Shown piece by piece: positions 45,075 through 56,020 of a stretch of DNA of 64,000 nucleotides. Positions within the stretch are counted from its first letter, which is position 1, and each line of letters starts with the position of its first letter. The notes beneath the pieces were generated by a model, which saw nothing but the letters and a program-made list of their open reading frames with translations, made no database searches and was not told the DNA's origin. The stretch comes from Thinopyrum elongatum (taxonomy: Eukaryota; Streptophyta; Magnoliopsida; Poales; Poaceae), in NCBI GenBank assembly GCA_011799875.1, contig CM022302.1, positions 325,975,385 through 326,039,384 of the forward strand, written 5' to 3'. The translations under genes were made by a program, and so were the position numbers.

Positions 45075-45456
45075 TGAAAAGAGGGAAATTCAAGTTTGTC
45101 AAACGACAATAAGAGGTTTTAACACAACTCGGAGAGAAAGGTGTAAACAAAACAATGGAAAGGAAAATGATTATCAGACTAATCAGATCAACGACAGGGA
45201 ATGTCGCACAGATATCCAGCCGTAGCTCGGTGTGAGACAGAATTTACGAGATCCTAAGTGTCGGCGTTAGTAAACTTCATTTAACCCGAGTAGAAGAGAG
45301 ATCAGAGTCCCAGAGTATAGACGAGGAATAAAGATCCTATACCACCCAGTTGGCAATGTGGGCCCGTAAGCCACACAGCCAAGTTAGTAAACGGTTTTCT
45401 TTGTCTAGACTCAACTTCGGCCAAGGAATTGGAAAGGGGGATTCCTACAGCAGTCG

Positions 45457-45469
45457 GCTATGATACCAA
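45457..45469 (-). promoter_or_regulatory. Primer-binding site, initiator tRNA-Met type, one mismatch
   Basis: Minus-strand TTGGTATCATAGC-like sequence; one base differs from the other three copies. The adjacent LTR end is also altered (TGGGCGGCCCAGG versus TGTGGTGCCCCCGG), consistent with the poor quality of this stretch. Confidence 0.75.
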
Positions 45470-45471
45470 CT

Positions 45472-48400
45472 TGGGCGGCCCAGGCTCGATCGTACACTAA
45501 TCATGCACGCAAACGTGTACGATCAAGATCAGGGACTCACGGAAGATATCACAACACAACTCTAAACATAAATAAGTCATACAAGCCTCATAATACAAGA
45601 AGGGCCACGAGGCTCGAATACAAATGCTCGATCATAGACGAGTCAGCGGAAGCAACAATATCTGAGTACAGACATAAGTTAAACAGTGCCATAGATGGTA
45701 GCACAAACAGGGATACAACAGATCGAATAGGCGCAGGGCCTCCTGCCTGGGATCCTCCTAACTACTCTGGTCGTCGGCGTCCTGGACGTAGTAGTAGGCT
45801 CCGTCCTGGTGGTAGTAGTCGGCGAAGGTGGCGTCGGCTCCTGGCTCCACACATCTGGTTGCGGACAAACAGCAAGAAGGAAAGGAGGAAAGGAGGGGGA
45901 AAGCAACCGTGAGTACATCCAAGTAATCGCAAGCAAGATATATATACATATGCGATATTGGGTGGGGTAAAGAGCAATATCGGGGCTGAACTGGCAGAAT
46001 GCCAGAAGAGGGGGATAAGCTAGCCTGTCGAAGACTACGCTTCGGCAGCCTCCATCTTGAAGCACATAGAAGAGATTAGTTTGGAAGTTACCAAAACAAA
46101 TGTAAAGCATAATCCTACCCGTCGATCCTCCGTCGCCGACCATGCGAGAGAGCGACCACCGGGTTATATCTGTCACTGTAAGGGGTGGGTTTATTAAGTA
46201 TCCATTCTAGTGTGCATTGAGGTCGGATATACAACGGGTCGTCCTTTTACCGAGGGACACGGCTATTCGAATAGATAAACTTCCCTGCAGGGGTGCACCA
46301 CATCTTCACCAACCCGCTCGATCCCCTTTGGCGGACACACTTTCCTGGGTCATTGCCCGGGCTCTGGAAGATTCACACGATCGTGCAGCGCCCACCCCAC
46401 CTAGGATCAACAGAGAGGTCAGCACGCCGGACAATCTAGGCACTCTGGGGTCTGGGCACACATCGCCAGTGCGCTCCTGCACGTTGCGTACGCGGCCGCG
46501 AGCAGACACTAGCAACCCACACGATCACCGGCGGTTACGTTAGCGCGGTCCCAACACGGCGGCGCCGCTCAGTCACTGACGTCAAGAAGGTTCAGCTGAT
46601 TACCACCGACGCCGGATACCCATAACTACTCCCGCGTAGTTGGTTAGTGCGTATAGGCCAGTGGCCAGACTCAGATCAAATATCAATCTCGTTTAGCGGT
46701 TTTATGAAGTAAACGCGAAAGACGACAGGCGGCCCCACCTGTCTCCTAGGTGTGTCTCAACTGCATGCCCTGCGCTCCGCCACAAAGATCCACACAAAGG
46801 GCGCGTTGGGACAAAGGTCCTTTCAGCCCCCCAATCGTGAATCACTCGCGCGGTACTCTTCGAGCGACCCGACTTTAGTCACCATTTGTAGTATGTATGT
46901 ATATACGTATAGTATAACCGTGATCACCTCCCGAGTTGATACGGCCGATAGTATAGCAAGGCAGACTGACAAGAATGCAGGGCCAATGATGATAAACTAG
47001 CATCCTACACTAGGCATTTAGGATTGCAGTTAAGTATCAAGAAGTAGCAACAGTGTCAGGCTATGCAGTAGAATAGGATTAACTGAAAGCAGTAACAATG
47101 ACTACACTACTCTAATGCAAGCAGTAAGAGGAGAATAGGCGATATCTTGGTGATCAAGGGGGGGGCTTGCCTGGTTGCTCTGGCAAAGTAGGGGTCGTCA
47201 ACAACGTAGTCGGTCGGGGCAACCAGCAGCTGCGTCGGTCTCGTAGTTCGGACCGAAGGAAGAGGGGGAAGAAAAAACAGTATAAACACGGCAATAATGC
47301 AACAGGGATTCAGACATGTCAAGCGCAGGGCCGGGGTGATATACAGCCTAACTAAGCGTGTTAGTTAATTTAGGAATTTATTCGGATTTATTTAATTAAA
47401 GTTGGAAACTATTATTTTCGGATCGGTCTAATTGTTCAACGTTCTCATAGCTGCGGGCATCTGACGGGAATACAGAGGATGTATTCAGGTTGTATCGTCG
47501 TTCTGAGCAAGTTTCATGTATAAAATATTTCATTGGAGTTACGGTTTAAAAGATATGATTTCTAAAGTTTTTTAATTTCTGGAATTTATTTAATTATTTA
47601 AATCAACATTATCCGAAACAGTGCACGCTGACGTCAGCATGACGTCAGCAGTCAACAGAGGCGTTGACTGGTCAACTGACGTGTGGGTCCCGTTGTCATT
47701 GACTGAGATTAACTAAAACAGATTAATTACTTATTATCAGTAATTAGGTTAATCTAATCAGGATTAGGTAAGTTAATTAATTAGTTAACTAATTAAATAA
47801 ATAATTAATTAATATTTTTATAATTTTCTTTTATACCTTTTTTTCTTTTTTAAATGTTCCAGGGGCTAGGCCCACATGTATTGGGTCAGGGGGGCATAGC
47901 GGGTTCGGGCGTTGTGGCGCCCGACCCGGGCGATGACCCGCGGGAGCGGAGGGGCGCCGAGCGGAGCGGGCGCCGGCGCGGAGCGGGCGACGGGCGCGGA
48001 GATGGCCGGGTGAGACCGGCGAGATGGCGCGGCGCAGCAGGGGGCGACGGGCGCGGTCGAGTGGTGGACCGGAGCGGGGCGAGACCGCGCGCCCGGAGCA
48101 GCAGAGGAGCCGGCCATGGCGGGCGACCCAGGCAGTGGCGGGGGCGCGAGCACAGCCGCGGGACGCGGTGAGGGTGCCAGGGGGAAGAAGGGAGCGGCCA
48201 CGCGCGGGGCAGCGGCGATGCGGAGTGCGCACGCGACGAAGGGCACCAGTGGGGAGGCGAGTGACGGCAGGGCTCGCCGGCAGGGGCACGCGGGGGGGGC
48301 CGGTGGCGGGGCACGCGACGCACGAGGCCACGCAGGCGGGCGAGCAAGCAGCGGCGCGGGGAGGGAGAGAGAGGAGAGGGAGGGGCGCGGCTACGAGGGC

Positions 48401-49472
48401 GCAGGGGTCGTGGCAGTCGCGCGCCGAGGTGGATGACGGGGACGACGGCGAGAGGAGAAGCAGGCGGCGGGGGAGCGCTCGCGGCGACGGCGTCACCGGC
48501 GACGGCGAGGCGGCGCGGTCGTCGCCGCGGACCGAGGGACGGGGTCGTTCCGCGATCCCGATCCCGATTGGTCGGGAGGTGGGGGCTGACGGGGGGAGGC
48601 AGCGACGGGGCGGCGTCGGCGAGCGGTCGACGAGGAGGCGGACGGGATCGGGGGATCGCCCGATCCGTTGGGGGGGGGAGAGAGGAGAGAACGAGGGGGA
48701 GGGGGGGTCGGGGGTGGGTTAGGGTTCGGCCGGGGGTGGGCCGGCTTCGGCTAGAGTTGATTGGGATGTCCCCGGCCTAAGTGCTGAGGGCTGGATGAAC
48801 TGGCGGCCGGTGCTTGCTGGTCACGAGTGCCCAGCGGGGGGGGGGTTGGTTTTCGTTACCTGGCCTGTGAAGTTGATCTGGAATTTGTTGACGTGCCTCG
48901 TTAATTCACGGATTTGTATTGTCCCTTTGGTTGATTTCGGTGTTGTGTTGTTGTTGTGTTGGGGGGGGTGTGGGTGCTGCTCTTGTTTTTTCTTTTTTTT
49001 TTCTTTTTGTTTTTCTGTTTCTTTTTCCTTTTCTTTATTCTCTTTTCTCTACTGTTAAATGTTTAGGCCCCAAATGGTTTTTGTAAAAAGTGTGACCTAT
49101 TTCATAAATACCAGTGCATTATTCCTCAACACCTAAAATTAGTTTGGACAAAACATAATTCCATATTTATTTCAGATTTAATAAATGGTTATTAAATACC
49201 ATCTTTATCCACTGTTTGAGGTTGTTCGAGTCACTTATCCAATTCCAATGATGTTGGTTTCAATTTTAGAATAGCCTCTGGAATATTTGTTATTTATCTG
49301 ACATTTTAGTTTCTATGTTGGACAACTTTTATACTCCACTTTCATTTAAATTTGAATTTGACTTAGGAGTTGAAATGCAATATGATGCTAATGATGATTG
49401 TGCACTATTAATCATGATGACATGGCCTCATCAAAAGGGTGATCACTGTAGCTTATTACAGGGGGTGTTACA
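45472..49472 (-). mobile_element. 5' LTR, type 2, with indel-rich part
   Basis: About 4.0 kb, start TGTAACACCCCC at 49472, next to the right GTTAT. The GC-rich core (47880-48960) matches the inverted LTR at 29083-32956, not its own element's 3' LTR at 35823. From 45472 to roughly 48800 there are many small indels; the last 500 bp is clean. Exon copies are near 47175-47255 and 45772-45850, with frame errors. Confidence 0.85.
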
Positions 49473-49477
49473 GTTAT
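49473..49477. repeat. Target-site duplication GTTAT, right copy
   Basis: Partner of 12219-12223. The Athila-like internal region resumes here. Confidence 0.9.
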
Positions 49478-50770
49478 GATGTAGTGTGATAGGATGCTAT
49501 CCTCCTCTGAATGATTCAAGTGTCTTGACTTGGCACATGTTCACGCATGTAGTTGAATCAAAACCAACAGAGCCTCCACGATATTTATGTTCATGGTGTT
49601 TTATATCCTACTCATACTAGTATTCAATGTTAATTATTCATAATCCATGATTATGACTGTTTTCGCTCTCTAGTTGGTCACTTCTCAACCTATTTGCTAG
49701 CCTTCACCTATACTAAGAGGAAACACTGCTTGTGCATCCAAATCCTTAAAACCCAAAGTTATTCCATATGAGTCCACCATACCTACCTATATGCGGTAAT
49801 TACCTGCCGTTCCAAGTAAATTTGCATGTGCCAAACTCTAAATCTTCAAATAATAATCTGTTTTGTATGCCTGAATCGCTCATGAAGCGATAGGGGGTGG
49901 TCAGTATCTTCCATGCTAGGTGGGTTATTCTCACGATGAGTGTTTATTCACTTGTCATTCACGAGAAAGTGGCTGGTAATTGTGATGTCTAGTCCTATGA
50001 TCAAAATCAAAATATAATAATGAAACAAAACTCCCCCGGATTGTTGTTGGTATGGAGGGCACCCGAGGATTCGGCTAGCCATGGCTTGTATTTGTTGGTG
50101 GAGGGGGAGTAAAACTTTACCTTTCTGTTTGGGAACCGCCTATAATGTGTCTAGCATGGAAGATGTTGAGAACTCTCGGTCACTACGTTGACAATGAAAG
50201 CATATCTCCCAAAATTATATTCATCTCTGTTTTAAAAACTTCGAGCTATGGCACCTCTGCAAATCCCTGCTTCCCTCTGCGAAGGGTCTGTCTATTTTAT
50301 TTATATTGCTGAGTCATCATCTTCTTATTAAAGCACCAGCTGGAGAGCACTATTGTCATTTATATGCTTTGTGTTTAGTTAATGTTGAGTATGAGTGCCA
50401 TTGGATCTCTTTTACCATGAATTACAATGTCTAGTCAGTGCTTGAACTTCAGAGGTGCTCTGCATTTATGTTTTGATGTCTCAGAAAGGGCTAGCGAGAT
50501 ACCATTATATCATATTATATCAAGATTGTTTTGAAAAAAGTGTTCTCATCCGAGATATCTTATTATTGCTCACTAGTTAGTTATGCCATTTATGAGACTA
50601 AATGTGATACCTAAGTGTTATCGGGAATATGGTTAGTTCATAATCTTTGCTAAAAACCTGAACATTGGTTAGACATATTTGCAACAACAAGATCAAACAG
50701 AGTTTGTAAAAGTTTTTCTTTTTCACTTTCAGTTTGTCAAATGAATTGCTTGAGGACAAGCAATGAGTTA
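49478..50770 (+). other. Non-coding 3' internal region of Athila-like element, right part
   Basis: Continuation of 11159-12218. AT-rich, with many stops in all frames. No coding region or env-like frame is visible. It leads directly to the polypurine tract. Confidence 0.65.
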
Positions 50771-50783
50771 AGCTTGGGGGAGT
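50771..50783 (+). promoter_or_regulatory. Polypurine tract of Athila-like element
   Basis: AGCTTGGGGGAGT immediately before the LTR start TGATACGTCTCC at 50784. Confidence 0.85.
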
Positions 50784-52190
50784 TGATACGTCTCCATCGT
50801 ATCTACTTTTCCAAACACTTTTGCTCTTGTTTTGGACTCTAATTTGCATGATTTGAATGAAACTAACCCGGACTGACGTTGTTTTCAGCAGAATTGCCAT
50901 GGTGTTGTTTTTGTGCAAAAATCAAAGTTCTCGGATTGACCTGAAAATTTATGGAAAATATTTATGGAATATATAAAAATATTGGCAGCATAATATACCA
51001 GAGGGGGGCCACCCACGAGCCACAAGCTCAGGGGGTGCGCCCACCCCCCAGGGCGTGCCCTGCAAGCTTGTAGGCCCCCTGGACCTCCGGCAACCCTAGC
51101 TAACTCCAACTCCATATATACTTATTCGCCAAGAAAAAAATCAGAGAGAAGGATTCATCGCGTTTTAAGATACGGAGTCGCCGCCACCTCCTGTTCTTCA
51201 TCGGGAGGGCTAATCTGGAGTCCGTTCGGGGCTCTGGAGGGTGGAATCCGTCGTCGTCGTCATCATCAACCTTCCTCCATCACCAATTTCATGATGCTCA
51301 CCACAGGGAGTGAGTAATTCTTTCATGGGCTTGTTTGACGGTGATGGGTTGGATGAGATTTATCATGTAATCGAGTTAGTTTTGGTAGGGCTTGATCCCT
51401 AGTATCCACTATATTCTGAGATTGATGTTGCTATGACTTTGCTATGCTTAATGCTTGTCACTAGGGCCTGAGTGCCATGATTTCAGATCTGAACCTATTA
51501 TGTTTTCATGAATATATGTTTGGTCTTGATCCTATCTTGAAAGTTATATGCACCTATTACGAGTTATGATCCGCATACCCAAAAGTGACAATAATTGGGA
51601 TTCTTTCCGGTGATTACCATAGTTTGAGGAGTTCATGTATTCACTAAGTGCTAATGCTTTGTTCCGATTCTTTATTAAAAGGAGGCCTTAATATCCCTTG
51701 TTTCCTTATGGACCCCGCTGCCACGGGAGGGTAGGACAAAAGATGTCATGCAAGTTCTTTTCCATAAGCACGTATGACTATATACGGAATACATGCCTAC
51801 ATTATATTGATGTATTGGAGCTAGTTCCGTGTTGCTCTAGGTTATAACTGCTACATGATGAATATTATGCAATGCAATTATCCGTCATTGATCCAATGCC
51901 TATGCTTTTCGCATATTGAACTTTGCTAAGTTACTTTTGCCGTTGCTGCTCTTACAATCACTACAAAACTGCTTATTTCTGCTACTGTTACCGTTACTAT
52001 TAAACTACCATACTACTTTGCTACTGATCACCTTGCTGCAGATATTAGGTCTTTCAGGTGTGGTTGAATTGATAACTCAACTGCTAATACTTGCGAATAT
52101 TCTTTGGCTCCCCTTGTGTCGAATCAATAAATTTGGGTTGAATACTCTACCCTCGAAAACTGTTGTGATCCCCTATACTTGTGGTTATCA
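50784..52190 (+). mobile_element. 3' LTR of plus-strand Athila-like element
   Basis: 1407 bp, TGATACGTCTCCATCGTATC to CTTGTGGTTATCA. Its end matches the 48-bp 5' LTR remnant at 6698-6745, pairing the two ends of the element across 45 kb. Its start shares about 19 of 20 bases with the LTR starts at 6697 and 52642. GGACC at 52191 is the expected TSD; its partner is outside the window. Confidence 0.88.
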
Positions 52191-52642
52191 GGACCTCACG
52201 AGAACAGAAACTTGCGGCGGCGGAAAAAGTATTTCGGGTGTCTCTCTGATGTCACGGGAATATTTGAGAATTTATAGTGGTGGAATTAGGTCAAGAAGTG
52301 CCACGAGGGGCCCACTAGCCTGGGGGGCGCCCCCCCAAGGCGCACCTCCCGAGCTTGTCGCTCCCTCATGACTCGTCTGGTCTTCTCCCGAACCTTCTAG
52401 GGTCTCCTCTAGTCCAGAAAGAATTAACCCAAAGTTTTTTCTCCGTTTGGACTCTGTTTGATATTGATGTTCCTGAAAAGTCAAAAATAAGCAAAAAACA
52501 ACAACTGACACCGGGCACTAAGTTAATAGGTTAGTCCTAAAAAATGATATAAAGTTGCTTGTAAATGAATATAAAACATCCAAGATTGATACTATAATAG
52601 CATGGAAAAATAAAAAATTATAGATACGTTGGAGACGTATCA
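52191..52642 (-). mobile_element. LTR fragment of minus-strand Athila family
   Basis: 452 bp homologous to 6245-6697: shared AACTTGCGGCGGC near the left and the terminal TGATACGTCTCCAACGTATC on the minus strand at 52642. It is the right part of an older LTR into which the plus-strand Athila-like element inserted; the left part would be beyond the window. Confidence 0.75.
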
Positions 52643-53314
52643 GCTGCCGTCGCGCCCTGTCGTCTTCCGCAAGCCCCTCCTCACAGTAGCCCTCTTCCCC
52701 GAGCCCCTCCTCGCCACCGCTGACCTTCAGGAGCACCCGAGGTCGCTGGAGCACGGGACGCCGCCACCCAAGACCGCCCTCCTCGTCGTCGCCGCCTACT
52801 CCTCTGGCCGCTGCAGCCCCCTCCGACGCCGCCGCCTCCTCCTCCGGCCGCTGCAGCCCCCTCCGACGCTGCCGCCCCCTCCTCCGGTGAGCATCCTCTT
52901 TGTACCCTCCCCCCTCTTCTCTGTGCTAGTACTAGGGTTATTAGGTTAATTAGTTCCACGGTTTTAGGGTTCAAATTGTAGGGGGATTTTAGTTCTAGGG
53001 TTCTAGGGTTCAGATTGTAGACAGTAGGAATTTTAGTTCTAGGGTTCTAGGGTTCAAATGGTGTAGAAGATGGGATATGGTGATGATTTTTCTGTTAATT
53101 ATATGATTCTAGGGTTTTAGGTTAATTGATGCAATTATAGTGAGAGCTAAATGGTGTAGTTTGATCAAATTTATATGCAGCCATTGCAGATTATAAAATA
53201 TAGCAGCAGCAATAGTTTGATCAAATTTATATGCAAAAATTCTTGAGCTTGATTTCCTCAATAACATGGTTGTTTTCTATTCTTTTTCAGAAATTTTGAA
53301 ACCCTAGGAGAAGG
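52643..53314 (+). other. GC-rich gene-like remnant with intron-like sequence
   Basis: 52643-52888 is GC-rich, Pro/Leu-coding in one frame, and ends CTCCG|GTGAGC, a good splice donor. 52900-53290 is AT-rich with repeated telo-box-like TTTAGGGTT / CTAGGGTTCTAGGGTTC units, typical of 5' untranslated introns of plant genes, and ends TTCTTTTTCAG. This looks like the 5' end of a plant gene. No protein family is recognised. Confidence 0.35.
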
Positions 53315-53319
53315 CCTAG

Positions 53320-53380
53320 ATGTTGCCCGATACCACCACCAACGAGAGCAAGCTCTGCCTCTACAGCCCCGTCAACACCG
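53320..53380 (+). pseudogene. Possible short coding exon of unknown gene
   Basis: After the acceptor TTTTTCAG at 53290, an ATG at 53320 encodes MLPDTTTNESKLCLYSPVNT up to a GT at 53381. The next downstream sequence does not continue in frame from an obvious acceptor. It is probably a fragment of the gene whose 5' end lies in the preceding 0.7 kb. Unknown function. Confidence 0.3.
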
Positions 53381-53639
53381 GTATATACAACAGTAATATT
53401 AATGCTCAAAATATGATGGATATGATGGAAATATTAATGTTGTGTACTACTAGTTGACCCCCAAGTATTCAATTGATATTCTACTAGTTGTTGTGTACTG
53501 CTACCTAGTGTTGTAGTTGCATTTTGAATTGAGTTTGAGATTTAAGTTTTGACCAAGATTTTTTGTGAATATTTGGACATGTGTTGCAGTGTAGAAGATG
53601 GATATTTGAACAGTGTTTGCAAGGAATATGATTTCGAGT

Positions 53640-53834
53640 GGCCTATGTTTTGCCGGAATGTTGATTCTTTTCCGTTCCGGCAAATTTTGGGCACTCGATT
53701 TGTCCACTTTTTAGCAAAGGTCATGCCGAAATTTCTCGTGAATTTTGGCATGACTTGTGCTGAAAGTAGAACATATCGAGTGCCCAGGATTTGCCAGGAC
53801 GGGAATGAAATGACATTCCGGCAAAACATAAGCC
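53640..53834. repeat. 195-bp near-perfect palindrome (foldback)
   Basis: GGCCTATGTTTTGCCGGAATG at the left (21 nt shown as two pieces: GGCCTATG and TTTTGCCGGAATG) is mirrored by CATTCCGGCAAAA CATAAGCC at the right. Arms of about 94 bases align at about 80-85 per cent with no loop; the axis is near 53737 (CATGCCGAAATT... AATTTTGGCATG). ORFs on both strands across it are mirror readings and not separate genes. It could be a foldback transposon or a long hairpin RNA source. Confidence 0.75.
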
Positions 53835-53914
53835 ATTTTTATGTCAGTATTCATTTCATTATAGTTTTAGAATTAAACGAGCAGACTGAACTGTAGGAAA
53901 CATGGTGAATAACG

Positions 53915-54022
53915 ATGAAACCGGGTTGTGGTTACACGAGCAAGAAGCCCGTGTGGGATAAGGAGGATGTGGAACACGAACGTCAGGGGATCCTAGACCC
54001 TTTGGCTGAGTTCTACTCGTGA
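53915..54022 (+). pseudogene. Possible terminal exon of unknown gene, 35 codons
   Basis: ATG-initiated frame encoding MKPGCGYTSKKPVWDKEDVE then HERQGILDPLAEFYS, TGA. Composition is protein-like and unlike the surrounding AT-rich sequence; it may be the last exon of the gene remnant beginning near 52643, with the palindrome inserted in between. No family recognised; a chance ORF is possible. Confidence 0.3.
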
Positions 54023-54026
54023 ACTG

Positions 54027-55068
54027 TGTTGGGATTTCCCCGAAGAGGAGAGGATGATGCAGTACAATAGAGATAAGTATTTCCCTTAGTTAAGAACCAA
54101 GGTTATCAATCCAGTAGGAGAACCACGCAACACCTCATTAGCAGCACCTGCACACAAATAACAAATCCTTGCAACCCAACGCGAACAAGGGGTTGTCTAT
54201 CCCTTGGCGGTTACGTGCAAGATAAAATTGTATAGTAATTGATAGATAGATTGAACAAAAATACAAAATAAAATAAGTAAGATAAAATTGCAGCAAGGTT
54301 TTTGTAGGATTTTTAGTATGATAAAACTAGACCCGGGGGCCATAGTTTTCACTAGAGGCTTCTCTCTTGAAAATAGCATACGGTGGGTAAACAAATTACT
54401 GTTGGGCAATTGATAGAAAAGCAAATAATCATGACGATATCCAAGGCAATGATCATATATATAGGCATCACGTCCGAGACTAGTAGACCGACTCCTGCCA
54501 GCATCTACTACTATTACTCCACACATCGACTGCTATCCAGCATGCATCTATAGTATTAAGTTCATAAAGAACGGAGTAACGCCTTAAGCAAGATGACATG
54601 ATGTAGAAAATGTAAACTCACGCATGAATAAACCCATCTTTTTACCCTTGATAGCAACGATACATACGTGTCATGTCCCCTTCTGTCACCGGGATTGAAC
54701 ACCGCAAGATCGAACCCATGACAAAGCACCTCTCCCATTGCAAGATAAATCGATCTAGTTAGCCAAACCAAATCAATATATCAGAGAGAAATACAAAGAT
54801 ATAATAATCATGCATAAAAGAGTTCAGAGAAGACTCAGATAATATTCATGGATAATCTGATCATAAACTCACAATTCATCGGATCCCAACAAACACATAA
54901 CAAAAGGTGAGTACATCAAATAGAACTCCAAGAATATCGAGGAGAACATTGTATTGAAGATCAAATAGAGAGAAGAAGCCATCTAGCTACTAACTATGGA
55001 CCCGTAGGTCTGTGGTAAACTACTCATGCATCATCGGAAGGCCAGCAAGGTTGATGTAGAGCCCCTCC
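54027..55068 (-). mobile_element. LTR fragment of minus-strand Athila family, truncated
   Basis: Starts TGTTGGGATTTCCCCG at 54027 (the LTR's CA end on the minus strand) and follows 1062-2077 and then about 60 bp of 6127-6190 collinearly. It is contiguous where the copy at 1-6.7 kb carries the solo LTR, so it shows the empty site (CTATGGACCC near 54996). It ends abruptly at 55068, where CACTA begins. The remaining 0.5 kb is not found on the other side within the window. Confidence 0.8.
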
Positions 55069-55565
55069 CACTAAAAAAGACACATCCGTGACATTTTGGG
55101 CCGAACAAAAAAAATTCTGCCATGCTTATGACACTTCTATGACGATAATTATGAAAAAACCCAGTATCATCTTAGATGTGGTGGGCTCCTACTTCTATGA
55201 CAAAAAATCATGACAGAAAATGGGCTTTTCGTCCTGGGCGGGCCGGAGACGCACCTGCATGACATTCTTTGGGCCGTCCATGACAGAAAAAATTGTGGTA
55301 GATGCGGGGGCGAGGAAAATTTTGGGGAGTTCCTGGTTACGGTGGGTGGTCGGGGCCGAGCGATGCACGGAGGGATTGTGCATTTCTCTCGTACGCATGT
55401 GTGCGAGGCGTTGGGCTCTAACTGAACCCGAGCGAGGCGTTCGCTTACTGAACCCGAGCGATTGCACTAGCTACGTTACTGAACCCGAGTGATCGATCCC
55501 TGGCTGTTAACTGAACCCGAGCGATTCCTTCGCTACTGCTGCTAACTGAAGCCGATCGAAGCTGC
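55069..55565 (+). mobile_element. Left end of CACTA-like DNA transposon
   Basis: Begins CACTAAAAAAGACACATCC exactly where the LTR homology breaks. A degenerate motif AACTGAACCCGAGCGA recurs five times between 55424 and 55550 at 30-40 bp spacing, resembling subterminal transposase-binding repeats. Repeated CATGACA/TATGACA motifs occur in 55090-55290. No right terminus (...TAGTG with matching repeats) was found, so limits and superfamily are uncertain. No transposase seen. Confidence 0.45.
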
Positions 55566-56020
55566 CTCTTGATGAACAGTCCCCGGTGGGGGTTGGATGA
55601 TTAGGATCCCGTGGTAGTAGAGGCCGTTGCCGCTGGATGAACAAGACCTCGATCGAGGAGGTGTGGGTGGATGAACAGTATCCGGTGGAGGGACCCCGTG
55701 GAGGGCTGGTTGAACAGGACCCCATGGAGGGCTGGTTGAACAGGACCCCATGGAGGGCTGGTTGAACAGTAGCCGGTGGAGGGCTGGTTGAACAGGACCC
55801 CGTGGAGGGCTGGTTGAACAGTAGCCGGTGGAGGCTGGATGAACAGGACACCGTCGATGAACAGTAGCTGGTGGAGGCAGGAGGAAGTCGACGGTGGATG
55901 AACAGTAGCAGGTGGAGGCTGGAGGAAGTCGACGGTGGATGAACAGTAGCCCGTGGAGGCTGGAGCGAGGTAGTAGATGGTGGATGAACAGTAGCCCGTG
56001 GAGTCCCGTTTTGCGGTACG
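55566..56020. repeat. Minisatellite-like array of TGAACAG...GTGGAGG units
   Basis: About a dozen units of roughly 28-45 bp built from TGGATGAACAGTAGC, CCGTGGAGG and GCTGGTTGAACAGGACCCC. Units vary by short substitutions. Long minus-strand ORFs here are by-products of the repeat and are not called as genes. Confidence 0.75.

Larger units (their letters stand above)
12224..49472 (-). mobile_element. Compound Tekay-type chromovirus block (LTR-int-inverted segment-LTR-int-LTR)
   Basis: Everything between the two GTTAT copies is one chromovirus family. Order: LTR (12224-15397,-), internal (15398-19844,-), junction, partial LTR (19845-23239,+), internal (23240-29082,+), LTR (29083-32956,+), leader (32957-34315,+), gap (34316-34540), leader (34541-35822,-), LTR (35823-39554,-), internal (39555-45471,-), LTR (45472-49472,-). 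The last three form one complete 13.65-kb minus-strand element. LTRs begin TGTAACACCCCC and the primer site is complementary to initiator tRNA-Met. The single TSD implies one original insertion. The extra and inverted parts are either recombination products or assembly artefacts. Confidence 0.8.

Noticed and set aside
53501..53896. Overlapping ORFs of about 70-115 codons on both strands with similar peptides (FCRN, ILGTR)
   Set aside because: They are mirror readings of one palindrome, not two genes.
55640..56010. CRISPR-like direct repeats
   Set aside because: Units are contiguous and variable with no unique spacers, and the DNA is plant nuclear; it is a minisatellite.
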